A stretch of 64,000 bases of DNA from Pseudarthrobacter sp. GA104 (GCF_009741265.1 NZ_WOWL01000001.1:2294001-2358000); one strand, 5' to 3'; positions 1-8,685 are shown, counted from the first letter of the stretch. The notes: generated by a model from the sequence alone, not told the origin. Numbers and translations: made by a program.

Positions 1-402
1 GATCCCAACTTCACCGGCATCGGCCGCTGCATCACCGGCCCGGACGGCTCCTACCGGTTCATCACCATCAAGCCCGGCGCCTACCCGTGGAAGAACCACC
101 TGAACGCCTGGCGCCCGGCGCACATCCACTTCTCCCTGTTCGGCACGGAGTTCACCCAGCGCATCATCACCCAGATGTACTTCCCCGGTGACCAGCTCTT
201 CCCGCTGGACCCGATCTACCAGACCATCGTGGACCAGGATGCCCGCGACCGGCTGGTGGCCACATACGACCACAGCCTCACCGAGCCCGAGTGGGCCCTG
301 GGCTACAACTGGGACATCGTCCTGACCGGGCCCAAGCGCACCTGGACCGAAAACGAGGCGTTCGGTACCGCAGGCGACAGCAATGAAGAGGCAGGGGAAT
401 AG
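1..402 (+). CDS. pcaH: Protocatechuate 3,4-dioxygenase beta subunit (3' part)
   Basis: The reading frame is open from base 1, so the N-terminus lies outside the window; 133 codons remain. PcaH with PcaG cleaves protocatechuate between the two hydroxyls to 3-carboxy-cis,cis-muconate, using non-haem Fe(III). The fragment keeps the hallmark stretch RPAHIHFSL. In the known family the two His of this motif and a Tyr just upstream (here the Tyr of GAYPW, residue 28 of the fragment) bind the iron, and the Arg of RPAH assists catalysis. It ends in TAG 4 bases before the pcaG start, so the two subunits are translated as a pair. The left edge of the operon, including its promoter, cannot be seen. Confidence 0.95.
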   Translation, partial: DPNFTGIGRCITGPDGSYRFITIKPGAYPWKNHLNAWRPAHIHFSLFGTEFTQRIITQMYFPGDQLFPLDPIYQTIVDQDARDRLVATYDHSLTEPEWALGYNWDIVLTGPKRTWTENEAFGTAGDSNEEAGE

Positions 403-406
403 GCAG

Positions 407-970
407 ATGAGCAACCAGACCAAACTTGTTCCGACCCCCGGCCAGACCGTCGGTCCCTTCTACGGCTACGCCCTGCCCTTCGAGAAGGACAACGAGCTGC
501 TGGCCCCGGGTTCACCCGGCTCCATCCGGCTCCAGGGCACGGTGTACGACGGCGCCGGACACACCATCCCCGACGCCATCCTGGAAATCTGGCAGCCCGA
601 CGCCCAGGGCAACGTGGTCCAGAAGACCGGGTCCCTGGTCCGCGACGGCTACACCTTCACCGGGTGGGGCCGCGGCGCCGTGGGCAACTCCGGCGTCTTC
701 ACCTTCACCACGGTCAACCCCGGTCCCACCAAGCCGGGCGCGGCACCGTTCATCTCCGTGGCGCTCTTTGCCCGCGGCCTGACCAACCGGCTGTTCACCC
801 GCATCTACCTGCCGGAAGACACCGGGGCGCTGGCCAGCGACCCCCTGCTCAGCTCCCTGGATCCGGAGCGCCGCAAGACACTCATCGCCCGCCGCGACCC
901 TGACGGCGGCCTCACCTGGGACATCCGCCTGCAGGGTGAGGGCGAGACCGTCTTCCTGGACTTCCAGTGA
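407..970 (+). CDS. pcaG: Protocatechuate 3,4-dioxygenase alpha subunit
   Basis: 187 residues, the normal size for PcaG. The start at 407 (MSNQTKL) is preferred over an in-frame ATG at 383, which lies inside pcaH, because an AGGGG box sits about 12 bases ahead of it and the protein then begins close to the conserved TPGQTVGPFYGYALP segment. The subunit shares the intradiol dioxygenase fold (GxVxDGxGxxIPDAxLEIWQPD) but lacks the iron-binding His pair and lines the active site together with PcaH. Its stop codon overlaps the GTG start of pcaB, which shows translational coupling within the pca operon. Confidence 0.95.
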   Translation: MSNQTKLVPTPGQTVGPFYGYALPFEKDNELLAPGSPGSIRLQGTVYDGAGHTIPDAILEIWQPDAQGNVVQKTGSLVRDGYTFTGWGRGAVGNSGVFTFTTVNPGPTKPGAAPFISVALFARGLTNRLFTRIYLPEDTGALASDPLLSSLDPERRKTLIARRDPDGGLTWDIRLQGEGETVFLDFQ

Positions 971-2454
971 CCGGAGCCGCCGGCCTGGGAGATACGGCCG
1001 CCTTCGGAGGAGAGGGCGACGCCGGACTGCTGAGCCCCGTCTCGGCGTCGCCCCTTGTGGCGGCGCTGACCGGGGACCGCGCAGTCCTGGCAGCGATCCT
1101 CGCCGTCGAGTCCGGCTGGGCCGCCGTGCTGGAGAAGGAGGGCCTAGCACCTGCCGGTGCCGCCGCCGTCGTGTCCGCTGCCGCGGAACCCGGCCGGTAC
1201 AGCGTGGCCGCCATCGCCCGGCGTGCCCAGGGCGGCGGCAACCCGGTCATCCCGCTGCTTGCCGACTTGCGGAAGCAGGTTGCCGCGCTGGATGCCGCCA
1301 ATCTTGGGGCGGGGGAAGCCGTGCATACCTCCCTGACCAGCCAGGACGTCCTGGACACCGCCCTCATGCTGGTGGCCCGCAACACCGCGGCGGCGCTGCT
1401 GGGTGACCTGAAACGCACGACGGCGGCGCTCGCGGCCCTGGCGGAACGGCATGCGGATACGTTGTGCGTGGGCAGGAGCCTGACGCAGCATTCCCTGCCC
1501 TTCACGTTCGGACTGCGGGCCGCACAGTGGTTCCAGGGCACGGCTGCCGCAGGCCGGCAGCTGGCGGGCCTGGACTTCCCGGTCCAGTTCGGCGGCGCGG
1601 CGGGCACCCTCGCGGCTGCCACTGTACTGACCCGCGGTTCAGCTGCCACCCCCTTCGGGCTCGCCGATGCCCTGGCCTCCCAGCTCGGCCTGGCCACGGC
1701 CCCTGCACCGTGGCACACCAACCGGCTGGCCGTGACGTCGCTGGGCAACGCCCTGGCCGCGGTGCTGGACGCCTTCGGCAAGGTCGCGGCGGATGTCCTG
1801 TTCCTGAGCCGTCCCGAGGTCGGCGAGCTGGCTGAGCCGCGGGCCGCCGGCCGGGGGGTCTCTTCCGCCATGCCGCAGAAACAGAACCCCGTGTTGTCCG
1901 TGCTGGTCCGCAGCGCCGCGCTGCAGGCCCCGGCCCTGGCCGCCCAGCTGCACCTGGCCGCCGCCAACTTCAACGACGAACGCCCGGACGCCGCGTGGCA
2001 CACCGAGTGGCCCGCCCTTCGGCAGCTCCTGGCCCTGTCCCTCGGGGCCGCCGGCCACGTCCGCGAGCTGGCCGAGGGCCTCCAGGTGTTCCCGGACGCC
2101 ATGCGCCGGAACCTGGACCTCGCCGGGCCGCTGCTTTTGGCTGAAGGCGTGGGTGCGGCTGTTGCCCCGCTGCTTCCGGACAAGGGCGGGCTCAGCGGAA
2201 AGCAGCAGCTCCAGGCCGTGGTGGACCAGACGCTCCAGGCCCCGCCCGCGGAGCAGGCCGCCACGTACCGCAAGCTGCTCCGCGAGGCGGTCCCCGCCGG
2301 GGTCCTGAGCGACCTTCGGCTGGAGGAAATCCTCAACCCCGCCAGCTATCTCGGCGAGGCCCCGGAAATCGCGCGGCGGATCCTGGCCGCGTATCCGGAC
2401 TTTGCCGCCAATCCACCTGCAGACACCGAACCGAATGGAGCTTCCCGTGGCTAA
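967..2454 (+). CDS. pcaB: 3-carboxy-cis,cis-muconate cycloisomerase
   Basis: 495 residues from a GTG start that overlaps the pcaG stop. It converts 3-carboxy-cis,cis-muconate to 4-carboxymuconolactone, the step after ring cleavage. It belongs to the fumarase/aspartase/adenylosuccinate lyase superfamily: the signature loop reads SSAMPQKQNP at residues 299-308, and TSLTSQDVLDTALML is the other conserved helix start. It is somewhat longer than the usual 400-450 residues; the extra length is in the C-terminal domain. The stop at 2452-2454 overlaps the proposed pcaD start by 8 bases. Confidence 0.93.
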   Translation: MTGAAGLGDTAAFGGEGDAGLLSPVSASPLVAALTGDRAVLAAILAVESGWAAVLEKEGLAPAGAAAVVSAAAEPGRYSVAAIARRAQGGGNPVIPLLADLRKQVAALDAANLGAGEAVHTSLTSQDVLDTALMLVARNTAAALLGDLKRTTAALAALAERHADTLCVGRSLTQHSLPFTFGLRAAQWFQGTAAAGRQLAGLDFPVQFGGAAGTLAAATVLTRGSAATPFGLADALASQLGLATAPAPWHTNRLAVTSLGNALAAVLDAFGKVAADVLFLSRPEVGELAEPRAAGRGVSSAMPQKQNPVLSVLVRSAALQAPALAAQLHLAAANFNDERPDAAWHTEWPALRQLLALSLGAAGHVRELAEGLQVFPDAMRRNLDLAGPLLLAEGVGAAVAPLLPDKGGLSGKQQLQAVVDQTLQAPPAEQAATYRKLLREAVPAGVLSDLRLEEILNPASYLGEAPEIARRILAAYPDFAANPPADTEPNGASRG

Positions 2455-3265
2455 GCCAGCCCTGAAGGCAGCGCTGCTGTCCCCCCAGCGACCCCTCGGA
2501 GACCATCCGTTGGTGGTGGCCGGTCCGTCACTGGGCACGTCCACCATTCTTTGGAATCGCACCGCTTCCTTGCTGGGGAACGACTATGACGTGGTGGCCT
2601 GGGACCTGCCCGGCCACGGCGTCTCGCCCGCCGCCACCGAAACGTTCGACGTCGGCGCGCTGGCTGACGCCGTGGTGGACCTCGTTGATTCCATCGCCCC
2701 CGGCGCATCCTTTCACTACGCCGGCGTCTCGCTGGGCGGCGCCACCGGCCTGCAGCTGGGCATCAAGCACGGGGAACGGCTCAAGAGCCTGTCCGTGCAG
2801 TGCAGCGGCGCGAAGCTGGGCACCCCGGAGGGGTGGCTCGAGCGCGCCGAAACCGTGCGCAGCCAGGGCACGCCGGTGATGATCCAGGGATCGGCCGAGC
2901 GCTGGTTCGCGCCGGGCTTCATGGAGCGCGAGCCCGAGCTCAGCAGCCGGCTCCTGCACGCCCTGCGCGACGCCGACCGCTTCAGCTATGCGTTCTGCTG
3001 CGAGGCGCTCGCGGCTTTTGACGTGCGTGACGAACTGGGCAGCATCCGGGTGCCAACCCAGGTCATAGCCGGCGCGCTGGACGGGGTGGCCCCGCCGTCG
3101 TCCGCGGAGGAAGTGGCCGCAGGCATCACCGCCGGCGGCGGCACTGCCACGGCTGTCACGCTGGAGGGCGTGGCGCACCTGGCCCCCGCCGAGGCGCCTG
3201 CCCACGTGGCAGACCTGATGCGCAGCCTCATCTCCTGGGCAGAATCGCGGGGAGCAGGCGCATGA
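2447..3265 (+). CDS. pcaD: 3-oxoadipate enol-lactonase
   Basis: 272 residues from GTG 2447, chosen because GGAG lies at 2437-2440; an ATG at 2435 is the alternative. It is an alpha/beta-hydrolase that hydrolyses beta-ketoadipate enol-lactone to 3-oxoadipate. The nucleophile elbow is GVSLGG, the oxyanion region WDLPGHGVS, and the C-terminal segments IAGALDGVAPP (Asp) and EGVAHLAP (His) complete a Ser-Asp-His triad. In Streptomyces and Rhodococcus this domain is often fused to PcaC as PcaL; here pcaD stops at TGA 3263-3265 while the pcaC ATG at 3262 overlaps it as ATGA, so the two are separate but coupled. Confidence 0.93.
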   Translation: MAKPALKAALLSPQRPLGDHPLVVAGPSLGTSTILWNRTASLLGNDYDVVAWDLPGHGVSPAATETFDVGALADAVVDLVDSIAPGASFHYAGVSLGGATGLQLGIKHGERLKSLSVQCSGAKLGTPEGWLERAETVRSQGTPVMIQGSAERWFAPGFMEREPELSSRLLHALRDADRFSYAFCCEALAAFDVRDELGSIRVPTQVIAGALDGVAPPSSAEEVAAGITAGGGTATAVTLEGVAHLAPAEAPAHVADLMRSLISWAESRGAGA

Positions 3266-3768
3266 GCGGCTTCGAACAGGCGGGCGCGGAGCGTCACGGC
3301 GTGGTCCAGCCGGACGCCACCAGCCGGGACATTTACGACGGCGGCATGGTTGTCCGCCGCGAGGTCCTGGGCGATGCGCACGTGGACCGGGCCAACGCCA
3401 ACAAGGACGAGTTCACCGAGGACTTCCAGGACATGATCACGCGGATCGCGTGGGGCGGCATCTGGACCCGGCCCGGCCTTTCCCGCCAGATGCGCTCCGC
3501 CGTCACCATCACCGCGATGGTGGCGCACGGGCACTGGGAAGAGCTGGCCATGCACATCCGGGCCGCCGTCCGGAACGGCCTCAGCAGGGACGAAATCAAG
3601 GAAATCCTGCTCCAGACGGCCATTTACTGTGGCGTCCCCTCGGCGAACACGGCCTTCAAGACAGCCCAAGAGGTCTTCCATGCAATGGACAGCACTGCAC
3701 TGGACAACGCCGCAATGGACAACGCTGCAACGGACAACACACACACCGACGAACCCCAACCCAACTAG
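3262..3768 (+). CDS. pcaC: 4-carboxymuconolactone decarboxylase
   Basis: 168 residues; it decarboxylates 4-carboxymuconolactone to the enol-lactone used by PcaD. The CMD/AhpD-like core runs from about residue 30 to 140 (DFQDMITRIAWGGIWTRPGL, then EILLQTAIYCGVPSANTAF). Classical PcaC proteins are about 130 residues, so this one has a short N-terminal extension and an extra C-terminal tail. The tail is low-complexity, made of four A-x-D-(N/S)-(A/T) pentapeptides from tandem 15-base repeats. The last two codons and the stop (Pro-Asn-TAG) lie inside the left arm of a dispersed palindromic element. The start overlaps the pcaD stop by 4 bases. Confidence 0.93.
   Translation: MSGFEQAGAERHGVVQPDATSRDIYDGGMVVRREVLGDAHVDRANANKDEFTEDFQDMITRIAWGGIWTRPGLSRQMRSAVTITAMVAHGHWEELAMHIRAAVRNGLSRDEIKEILLQTAIYCGVPSANTAFKTAQEVFHAMDSTALDNAAMDNAATDNTHTDEPQPN
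3682..3741 (+). repeat. Four tandem 15-bp repeats in the 3' end of pcaC
   Basis: Four consecutive 15-base units at 3682, 3697, 3712 and 3727, close to GCAATGGACAACGCT, encode AMDST, ALDNA, AMDNA and ATDNT. The array is in frame and lies beyond the conserved CMD domain, so it looks like a small in-frame minisatellite that lengthened the C-terminus. Confidence 0.85.
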
Positions 3769-3825
3769 GTAGCGCGAAGTGTCGTTTTGACCCCCGAAAA
3801 CGACACTTAGCGCTACCTAGTTGGG
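3760..3825. repeat. Dispersed palindromic element, copy 1
   Basis: A 66-bp inverted repeat: arms 3760-3788 and 3797-3825 are 29 bases each with one mismatch, and the loop is GACCCCCG. The loop-proximal stem is AAGTGTCGTTTT/AAAACGACACTT. The left arm supplies the final CCC-AAC-TAG of pcaC. It lies between pcaC and pcaF, which are co-directional. Related copies are at 19991-20056 and 57001-57060. It could act as a terminator or attenuator, or stabilise the upstream mRNA, inside the pca operon. Confidence 0.85.
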
Positions 3826-3855
3826 AAACCCAGACGCAAACCAGAGGAACGAGTT

Positions 3856-5070
3856 ATGAACCAGGCTTTTGTGTACGACGCCGTGCGCACCCCGTTCGGT
3901 AAGTTCGGGTCCGGCCTCGCGGCCGTCCGCCCGGATGACCTTGCCGCGCACGTGATCAGGGAGTCCGTGAAGCGGGCCCCGGGGCTTGATCCGGAGCGGA
4001 TTGATGAGGTGGTGTTCGGCAACGCGAACGGCGCCGGCGAGGAGAACCGGAACATCGCCCGGATGGGCACCCTGCTCGCGGGGCTGCCGGTGTCCATCCC
4101 GGGCACCACGGTCAACCGGCTCTGCGGGTCCTCACTCGACGCCGCGATTATCGCCTCCCGCCAGGTCAACGCCGGTGATGCCGACCTGATGCTGGTGGGC
4201 GGCGCCGAATCGATGTCCCGGGCGCCGTGGGTGCTGCCCAAGACGGAGAAACCCTACCCGGCCGGAGACATGACCCTGGCCTCCACCACCCTGGGCTGGC
4301 GGCTGGTGAACAAGGCCATGCCCAAGGAGTGGACCATCTCCCTCGGCGAGGCCACGGAGCGGCTGCGCGAGAAGTACGGCGTGACCCGTGAAGCGCAGGA
4401 CGAGTTCGCCGCGAACTCGCACAACCTCTCCGCCGCTGCGTGGGATGAGGGGTTCTACGACAACCTGGTGGCACCGGTTCCGGGCACGGACCTGGTGCGG
4501 GATGAGGGCATCCGCCCCGGCTCGTCGGCGGAGAAGCTGGCCGGGTTGAAGACGGTGTTCCGGACCGAGGACGGCACGGTCACCGCGGGGAATGCTTCGC
4601 CGTTGTCCGACGGCGCCTCCGCGGCCTGGGTGGGGAGCGAGGCCGCCGCCGGGCTGCTGGGGCTGGACCCTTTGGCCCGGATCGCGGGCCGCGGCGCGCA
4701 CGCGAACGATCCGCAGTACTTCGGGTACGCCCCGGTGGAGGCGGCGAACAAGGCCCTTGCCAAGGCGGGGATCGGCTGGGACCAAGTGGGCGCCGTCGAA
4801 CTTAACGAAGCGTTCGCCGCGCAGTCCCTGGCGTGCATCAACGCCTGGGGGATCGACCACAAAATCGTGAACCGGCACGGCGGTGCCATCGCGATGGGCC
4901 ACCCGCTGGGTGCGTCCGGAACCCGGATCCTGGGCACCCTCGCCCGGAGCCTGCAGGCCTCCGGGGAACGCTGGGGCGTGGCCGCGATCTGCATCGGCGT
5001 GGGCCAGGGCCTGGCCGTGGTCCTCGAAAACGTGACCGCTGCCGGAACCAACACTGGAAAGGACCAGTAA
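3856..5070 (+). CDS. pcaF: 3-oxoadipyl-CoA thiolase
   Basis: 404 residues, the standard thiolase length. It performs the last step of the beta-ketoadipate pathway, splitting 3-oxoadipyl-CoA with CoA into succinyl-CoA and acetyl-CoA. The acyl-accepting Cys is Cys90 in NRLCGSSLDA; GHPLGASGTR holds the catalytic His and CIGVGQG the C-terminal Cys; ELNEAFAAQ is also conserved. AGAGGAACGAG precedes the ATG. It follows the palindromic element after pcaC by 30 bases, and its stop overlaps the pcaI start (TAATG), so F, I and J form a coupled group. Confidence 0.94.
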   Translation: MNQAFVYDAVRTPFGKFGSGLAAVRPDDLAAHVIRESVKRAPGLDPERIDEVVFGNANGAGEENRNIARMGTLLAGLPVSIPGTTVNRLCGSSLDAAIIASRQVNAGDADLMLVGGAESMSRAPWVLPKTEKPYPAGDMTLASTTLGWRLVNKAMPKEWTISLGEATERLREKYGVTREAQDEFAANSHNLSAAAWDEGFYDNLVAPVPGTDLVRDEGIRPGSSAEKLAGLKTVFRTEDGTVTAGNASPLSDGASAAWVGSEAAAGLLGLDPLARIAGRGAHANDPQYFGYAPVEAANKALAKAGIGWDQVGAVELNEAFAAQSLACINAWGIDHKIVNRHGGAIAMGHPLGASGTRILGTLARSLQASGERWGVAAICIGVGQGLAVVLENVTAAGTNTGKDQ

Positions 5071-5765
5071 TGCTGACTTTTGTAGATTCTGTCCGGGAGG
5101 CCGTGTCCGGCATCAAGGACGGTTCCACCGTAATGATCGGCGGGTTCGGCAACGCCGGCCAGCCGTTCGAACTTATTGACGCGTTGCTGGACTGCGGCGC
5201 CACGGACCTGACCGTGGTCAACAACAACGCCGGCCAGGGCGATCAGGGCCTGGCGCTGCTGATCAAGGAGGGCCGGGTGAAGAAGATGATCTGTTCCTTC
5301 CCGCGGCAGTCCGATTCCTGGCACTTTGACGCCAAGTACAAGGCCGGCGAGATCGAACTCGAACTCGTGCCGCAGGGCAACCTGGCCGAGCGGATCCGGG
5401 CCGCCGGGGCCGGGATCGGCGGGTTCTTCACCCCCACCGGGTACGGCACGATGCTGGCCGAGGGCAAGGAAACCCGCATCATCGACGGCCGCGGCCAGGT
5501 GTTCGAAACACCTATCCACGCCGACGTCGCCCTGATCAAGGCACTGAAGGCCGACGGCAAGGGCAACCTTGTGTACCGCAAGACGGCCCGGAACTTCGGT
5601 CCGATCATGGCCGCCGCGGCCAGGCAGACCATCGTCCAGGTCTCCGAGATCGTCCCCGTCGGGGGACTGGACCCGGAAAACGTGGTGACCCCCGGCATTT
5701 ACGTCAACACTGTGGTCCGCGTGCCCGCGGCCAGTACCGCCTCCCCTGCAGGAAAGGTCGCTTGA
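5070..5765 (+). CDS. pcaI: 3-oxoadipate CoA-transferase subunit A
   Basis: 231 residues from ATG 5070, which overlaps the pcaF stop; GGAAAGGA lies just upstream. The open frame extends further upstream through pcaF, but conserved sequence begins at MLTFVDSVREAV. With PcaJ it moves CoA from succinyl-CoA to 3-oxoadipate. The glycine-rich GGFGNAGQPFELID motif and the TPTGYGTMLAEGKE segment are typical of the alpha subunit of SCOT-type CoA-transferases. The pcaJ start follows one base after the stop. Confidence 0.94.
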   Translation: MLTFVDSVREAVSGIKDGSTVMIGGFGNAGQPFELIDALLDCGATDLTVVNNNAGQGDQGLALLIKEGRVKKMICSFPRQSDSWHFDAKYKAGEIELELVPQGNLAERIRAAGAGIGGFFTPTGYGTMLAEGKETRIIDGRGQVFETPIHADVALIKALKADGKGNLVYRKTARNFGPIMAAAARQTIVQVSEIVPVGGLDPENVVTPGIYVNTVVRVPAASTASPAGKVA

Positions 5766-5766
5766 G

Positions 5767-6441
5767 ATGAGCACCGCAACAACCCTCCAGACCTCCGCCA
5801 CACCCCTGGGCCGGGACGACCTCGCCCGGCTCGTGGCCAGGGACATCGCCCCGGGATCGTTCGTGAACCTGGGCATCGGCCAGCCCACCCTGGTATCCAA
5901 CTACCTCACCGGGGAACAGAACATCACGCTCCACACGGAGAACGGGATGCTCGGCATGGGGCCCGAAGCCAAGGGCGACGAGATCGACGAGGACCTCATC
6001 AACGCCGGCAAGATCCCGGTCACCGAACTCCCGGGCGCCTCGTACTTCCACCACGCGGACTCGTTCGCGATCATGCGCGGCGGACACCTGGACATCTGTG
6101 TCCTGGGCGCGTTCCAGGTCTCCGCCACCGGTGACCTCGCCAACTGGCACACCGGGGCGCCCGGTGCGATCCCCGCCGTCGGCGGCGCCATGGACCTCGC
6201 CACCGGCGCCAAAGACGTGTTCGTGATGATGACCCTGCTGACCCGCGAAGGTGCCTCCAAGATCGTGGAGTCCTGCACCTACCCGCTCACCGGCGTCGGC
6301 TGCGTCACCCGCGTCTACACAGATAAAGCCGTCTTCCTCACCGGCCCCGACGGGGTCACCGTCCGCGAAACCTTCGGCTGCACCCTCGAGGAGCTGCAGG
6401 AGCTGGTCCCCGTCCCGCTGAGGGCCGCGGCGGCAGCGTAA
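5767..6441 (+). CDS. pcaJ: 3-oxoadipate CoA-transferase subunit B
   Basis: 224 residues. It is the catalytic beta subunit of the 3-oxoadipate CoA-transferase; the Glu that forms the CoA thioester intermediate is Glu58 in HTENGMLGMGP. LGIGQPTLVSNYL and GGAMDLATGAKDVFV are further conserved family segments. It starts one base after the pcaI stop and is followed 21 bases later by the IclR regulator on the same strand, which makes it the last catabolic gene of the operon. Confidence 0.94.
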   Translation: MSTATTLQTSATPLGRDDLARLVARDIAPGSFVNLGIGQPTLVSNYLTGEQNITLHTENGMLGMGPEAKGDEIDEDLINAGKIPVTELPGASYFHHADSFAIMRGGHLDICVLGAFQVSATGDLANWHTGAPGAIPAVGGAMDLATGAKDVFVMMTLLTREGASKIVESCTYPLTGVGCVTRVYTDKAVFLTGPDGVTVRETFGCTLEELQELVPVPLRAAAAA

Positions 6442-6462
6442 AGGCCCCTAGGATTGGTTACC

Positions 6463-7263
6463 ATGACCGACGCAGCAGCGGGGGCCCCGCAGGCCAGTGA
6501 CCAGTATGTCCAGTCCCTGGCCCGCGGGCTCGCGGTGATCCGCGCGTTTGATACGGAGCATCCGGTCATGACCCTCACCGCGGTGGCTGCCCGGACCGGC
6601 CTCACCCGCGCCACTGCGCGGCGGTTCCTGCACACCCTGGTGGAGCTGGGCTATGTCAGGACCGACGGCAAGACGTTCGCGCTCACGGCCAAGGTGCTCC
6701 AGCTGGGGTACGCGTACCTGTCCGGATTGTCACTGCCGCAGCTGGCCCAGCCGCACCTTGAGGAACTGTCGCTGAAGCTTGGTGAGTCCACCTCCGCCGC
6801 CGTGCTGGACGGCACCGACATCGCGTACGTCGCGCGCGTGACGACGCGTCGCATCATGACCATAGGCATCACCGTGGGCACCCGTTTCCCCGCCTATGCC
6901 ACCTCCATGGGGAGGGTGCTGCTGGCCGCGCTGTCCCCTGCCGACCTCAAGGCGTACCTTTCCGCCGCCGACATCAAGCCGCTGACCCCACGCGCGTTGG
7001 GGAGCGTCAAAGAGCTCCTGGCTGTCCTGGACACGGTCCGGGCCCAGGGCTGGTGCCTGCTGGACCAGGAACTCGAACTTGGCCTGATGTCCGTGGCCGC
7101 GCCGGTCTACGACGGATCCAAGGTGGTGGCGGCAGTGAACGTGTCCCTGCAGGCCCAGTCCGTGGCTGCCAAGCCGGACCCTGACGCCTACCTTTCATCG
7201 GTTGCCGAGGAAATCGTCGCCACCGCAAAGCTGATCTCGGCCGACCTCACGGCCCGGGGCTGA
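6463..7263 (+). CDS. pcaR: IclR-family regulator of the pca operon
   Basis: 266 residues from ATG 6463; an in-frame TTG at 6454 is a weaker option. The N-terminal winged HTH (about residues 16-75) includes LTAVAARTGLTRATARRFLHTL. The C-terminal effector domain carries ITVGTRFPAYATSMGRVLLAAL, typical of PcaR/PcaU/PobR-type IclR proteins that sense aromatic acids such as protocatechuate or beta-ketoadipate. It closes the pca operon, so it is probably produced with the enzymes it controls. Whether it activates or represses cannot be read from sequence, and the operon promoter lies outside the window. It resembles the IclR protein at 9775-10641 and may share ancestry with it. Confidence 0.88.
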   Translation: MTDAAAGAPQASDQYVQSLARGLAVIRAFDTEHPVMTLTAVAARTGLTRATARRFLHTLVELGYVRTDGKTFALTAKVLQLGYAYLSGLSLPQLAQPHLEELSLKLGESTSAAVLDGTDIAYVARVTTRRIMTIGITVGTRFPAYATSMGRVLLAALSPADLKAYLSAADIKPLTPRALGSVKELLAVLDTVRAQGWCLLDQELELGLMSVAAPVYDGSKVVAAVNVSLQAQSVAAKPDPDAYLSSVAEEIVATAKLISADLTARG

Positions 7264-7287
7264 CCACGCCCCTTCCGTCCTCAAACT

Positions 7288-7335
7288 GGAAGAGGCCGAC
7301 GGCGGGTGCTTCCCGCCGTCGGCCTCTTCCTTTTT
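7288..7335 (+). terminator. Strong intrinsic terminator after the pca operon
   Basis: A perfect 19-bp stem (7288-7306 with 7312-7330) with a 5-base loop TGCTT is followed by TTTTT at 7331-7335. It lies between the convergent pcaR and MHS transporter genes. The T tract marks it as the terminator of the rightward pca transcript; leftward the run is only TTTGA. Confidence 0.93.
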
Positions 7336-7347
7336 GTTGCCCGGCAC

Positions 7348-8685
7348 TTACCGTACGTGGTTGCCCAGCTGCCGCAGCGGGGTTTTGCTCGTTTCGCGGG
7401 CCCACAGGGCACCGGCTACCGCGAGGACGGAGGAGCCTGCCACGATCCACGCGGCGGGACCCCAGTTGGCCTTGTCCGCGCCCACCAGGGCCGTGCCCAG
7501 CAGCGGGGTGAAGCCGGCGCACAGAATACCGATCTGCAGCCCGATGGCCATGCCGGAATACCGGACCTTGACATTGAAGAGCTCGGAGAACCAAGCAGGG
7601 TAGATCGCGTTGGACATGGCGTACGTGCCGGCCGTGATCAGCGTGCTGGTCAGGAAGATCATCGGGATGTTTCCGGTGGAAATCACCGAGAAGTAGACGA
7701 AGATCATGGCTCCGGATCCGAGGACGCCGGCGATGAACACCGGACGCCGGCCGAACCGGTCCGAGAAATGGGCCATGAGCGGCTGCGTGCCGATGGCCAG
7801 GACGTTTCCGAGGATGCTGACCCAGAGCATGGTTGATGCCGGCACGCCCACGGTGACGGCGTACGCGAGGCCGAAGGACTGCATGAACGTGTTCGTGACG
7901 GTTTCGAAGGACATCAGGGCCACCTGGAAGAACTGGGCCGGGTGGGTCTTGAACATCTTGGCGAAAGGGAGCTTCACCAGTTCGCCGTGGTCGTGCTTTT
8001 CCTCAAAGACTTCAGGTTCCTCCAGCGAGCGGCGGACCAGGTACGCGACGATCAGCACGATGATGGATCCCCAGAAGGGGATTCGCCAGCCCCAGGCGAG
8101 GCGGTCCGCCTCGCTCATGGCGGCCACGGGAAGGAAGGCCAAGGATGCCAGGACGATGCCGGCGGAGATGCCGCTCATGGCGAAGCTGGCGAAGAATCCG
8201 CGACGGCCTTCGGGAGCTTCCTCGGTGGAAAGGGCAGATGCGCCGGCGGTTTCCGCTCCTGCTGAGAGTCCTTGCATCAGCCGGAGCAGAACCAGCAGCG
8301 CGGGTGCCCAGTAGCCGGCGCTATTGAAGTCCGGCAGGATCCCAATGAGGAAGGTGGCAGCGCCCATGAGCACGAGGGTCAGGACCAGTGTGTTCTTGCG
8401 GCCGATTTTGTCGCCCAGATGGCCGAAGACGACAGCACCGAAGGGCCGGGCGACATAGGCGACGCCGAAGGTGGCAAACGACGCGATGAGCGCCACCGTG
8501 GGGTCTCCAGTGGGAAAGAAGATCTTGGAGAAGATCAGCGACGCTGCGGTCGCGTAGATAAAGAAGTCGTAATACTCGAGTGCCCCGCCAAGGAACGCGG
8601 CCAGGGCCGCTTTCCTGGCGCGCTTGAGCTGCCGTTCGGCCTCGGCAGATGTCTGGGCCTCGGTGCCTGCTGCGATGTTCGTCAT
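7348..8685 (-). CDS. MHS-family (shikimate/quinate-type) proton symporter
   Basis: 445 residues with about 12 membrane helices. The N-terminal stretch FLGGALEYYDFFIYATAASL and the loop FGHLGDKIGRK are marks of the metabolite:H+ symporter family (ShiA, KgtP, ProP) within the major facilitator superfamily; a second DRFGRR loop follows helix 8. Substrate is inferred from the neighbours: it is divergent from a shikimate dehydrogenase-like gene and an IclR regulator, so shikimate, quinate or dehydroshikimate is most likely. Protocatechuate or another pca substrate is the alternative, since the pca operon is on its other side. The 172-base divergent spacer holds candidate operators. Confidence 0.82.
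   Translation of the reverse strand: MTNIAAGTEAQTSAEAERQLKRARKAALAAFLGGALEYYDFFIYATAASLIFSKIFFPTGDPTVALIASFATFGVAYVARPFGAVVFGHLGDKIGRKNTLVLTLVLMGAATFLIGILPDFNSAGYWAPALLVLLRLMQGLSAGAETAGASALSTEEAPEGRRGFFASFAMSGISAGIVLASLAFLPVAAMSEADRLAWGWRIPFWGSIIVLIVAYLVRRSLEEPEVFEEKHDHGELVKLPFAKMFKTHPAQFFQVALMSFETVTNTFMQSFGLAYAVTVGVPASTMLWVSILGNVLAIGTQPLMAHFSDRFGRRPVFIAGVLGSGAMIFVYFSVISTGNIPMIFLTSTLITAGTYAMSNAIYPAWFSELFNVKVRYSGMAIGLQIGILCAGFTPLLGTALVGADKANWGPAAWIVAGSSVLAVAGALWARETSKTPLRQLGNHVR

Noticed and set aside
912..2336. 474-codon open frame on the - strand
   Set aside because: It is antisense to pcaB, which has full family motifs; the sequence is Ser/Arg/Ala-rich shadow translation of high-GC DNA.
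2447..3768. PcaL-type fusion of enol-lactonase and decarboxylase
   Set aside because: A clear TGA at 3263-3265 and an overlapping ATG at 3262 show two separate genes.
4455..5900. 481-codon open frame on the - strand
   Set aside because: Antisense to pcaF, pcaI and pcaJ; no recognisable domain and it spans several real gene boundaries.
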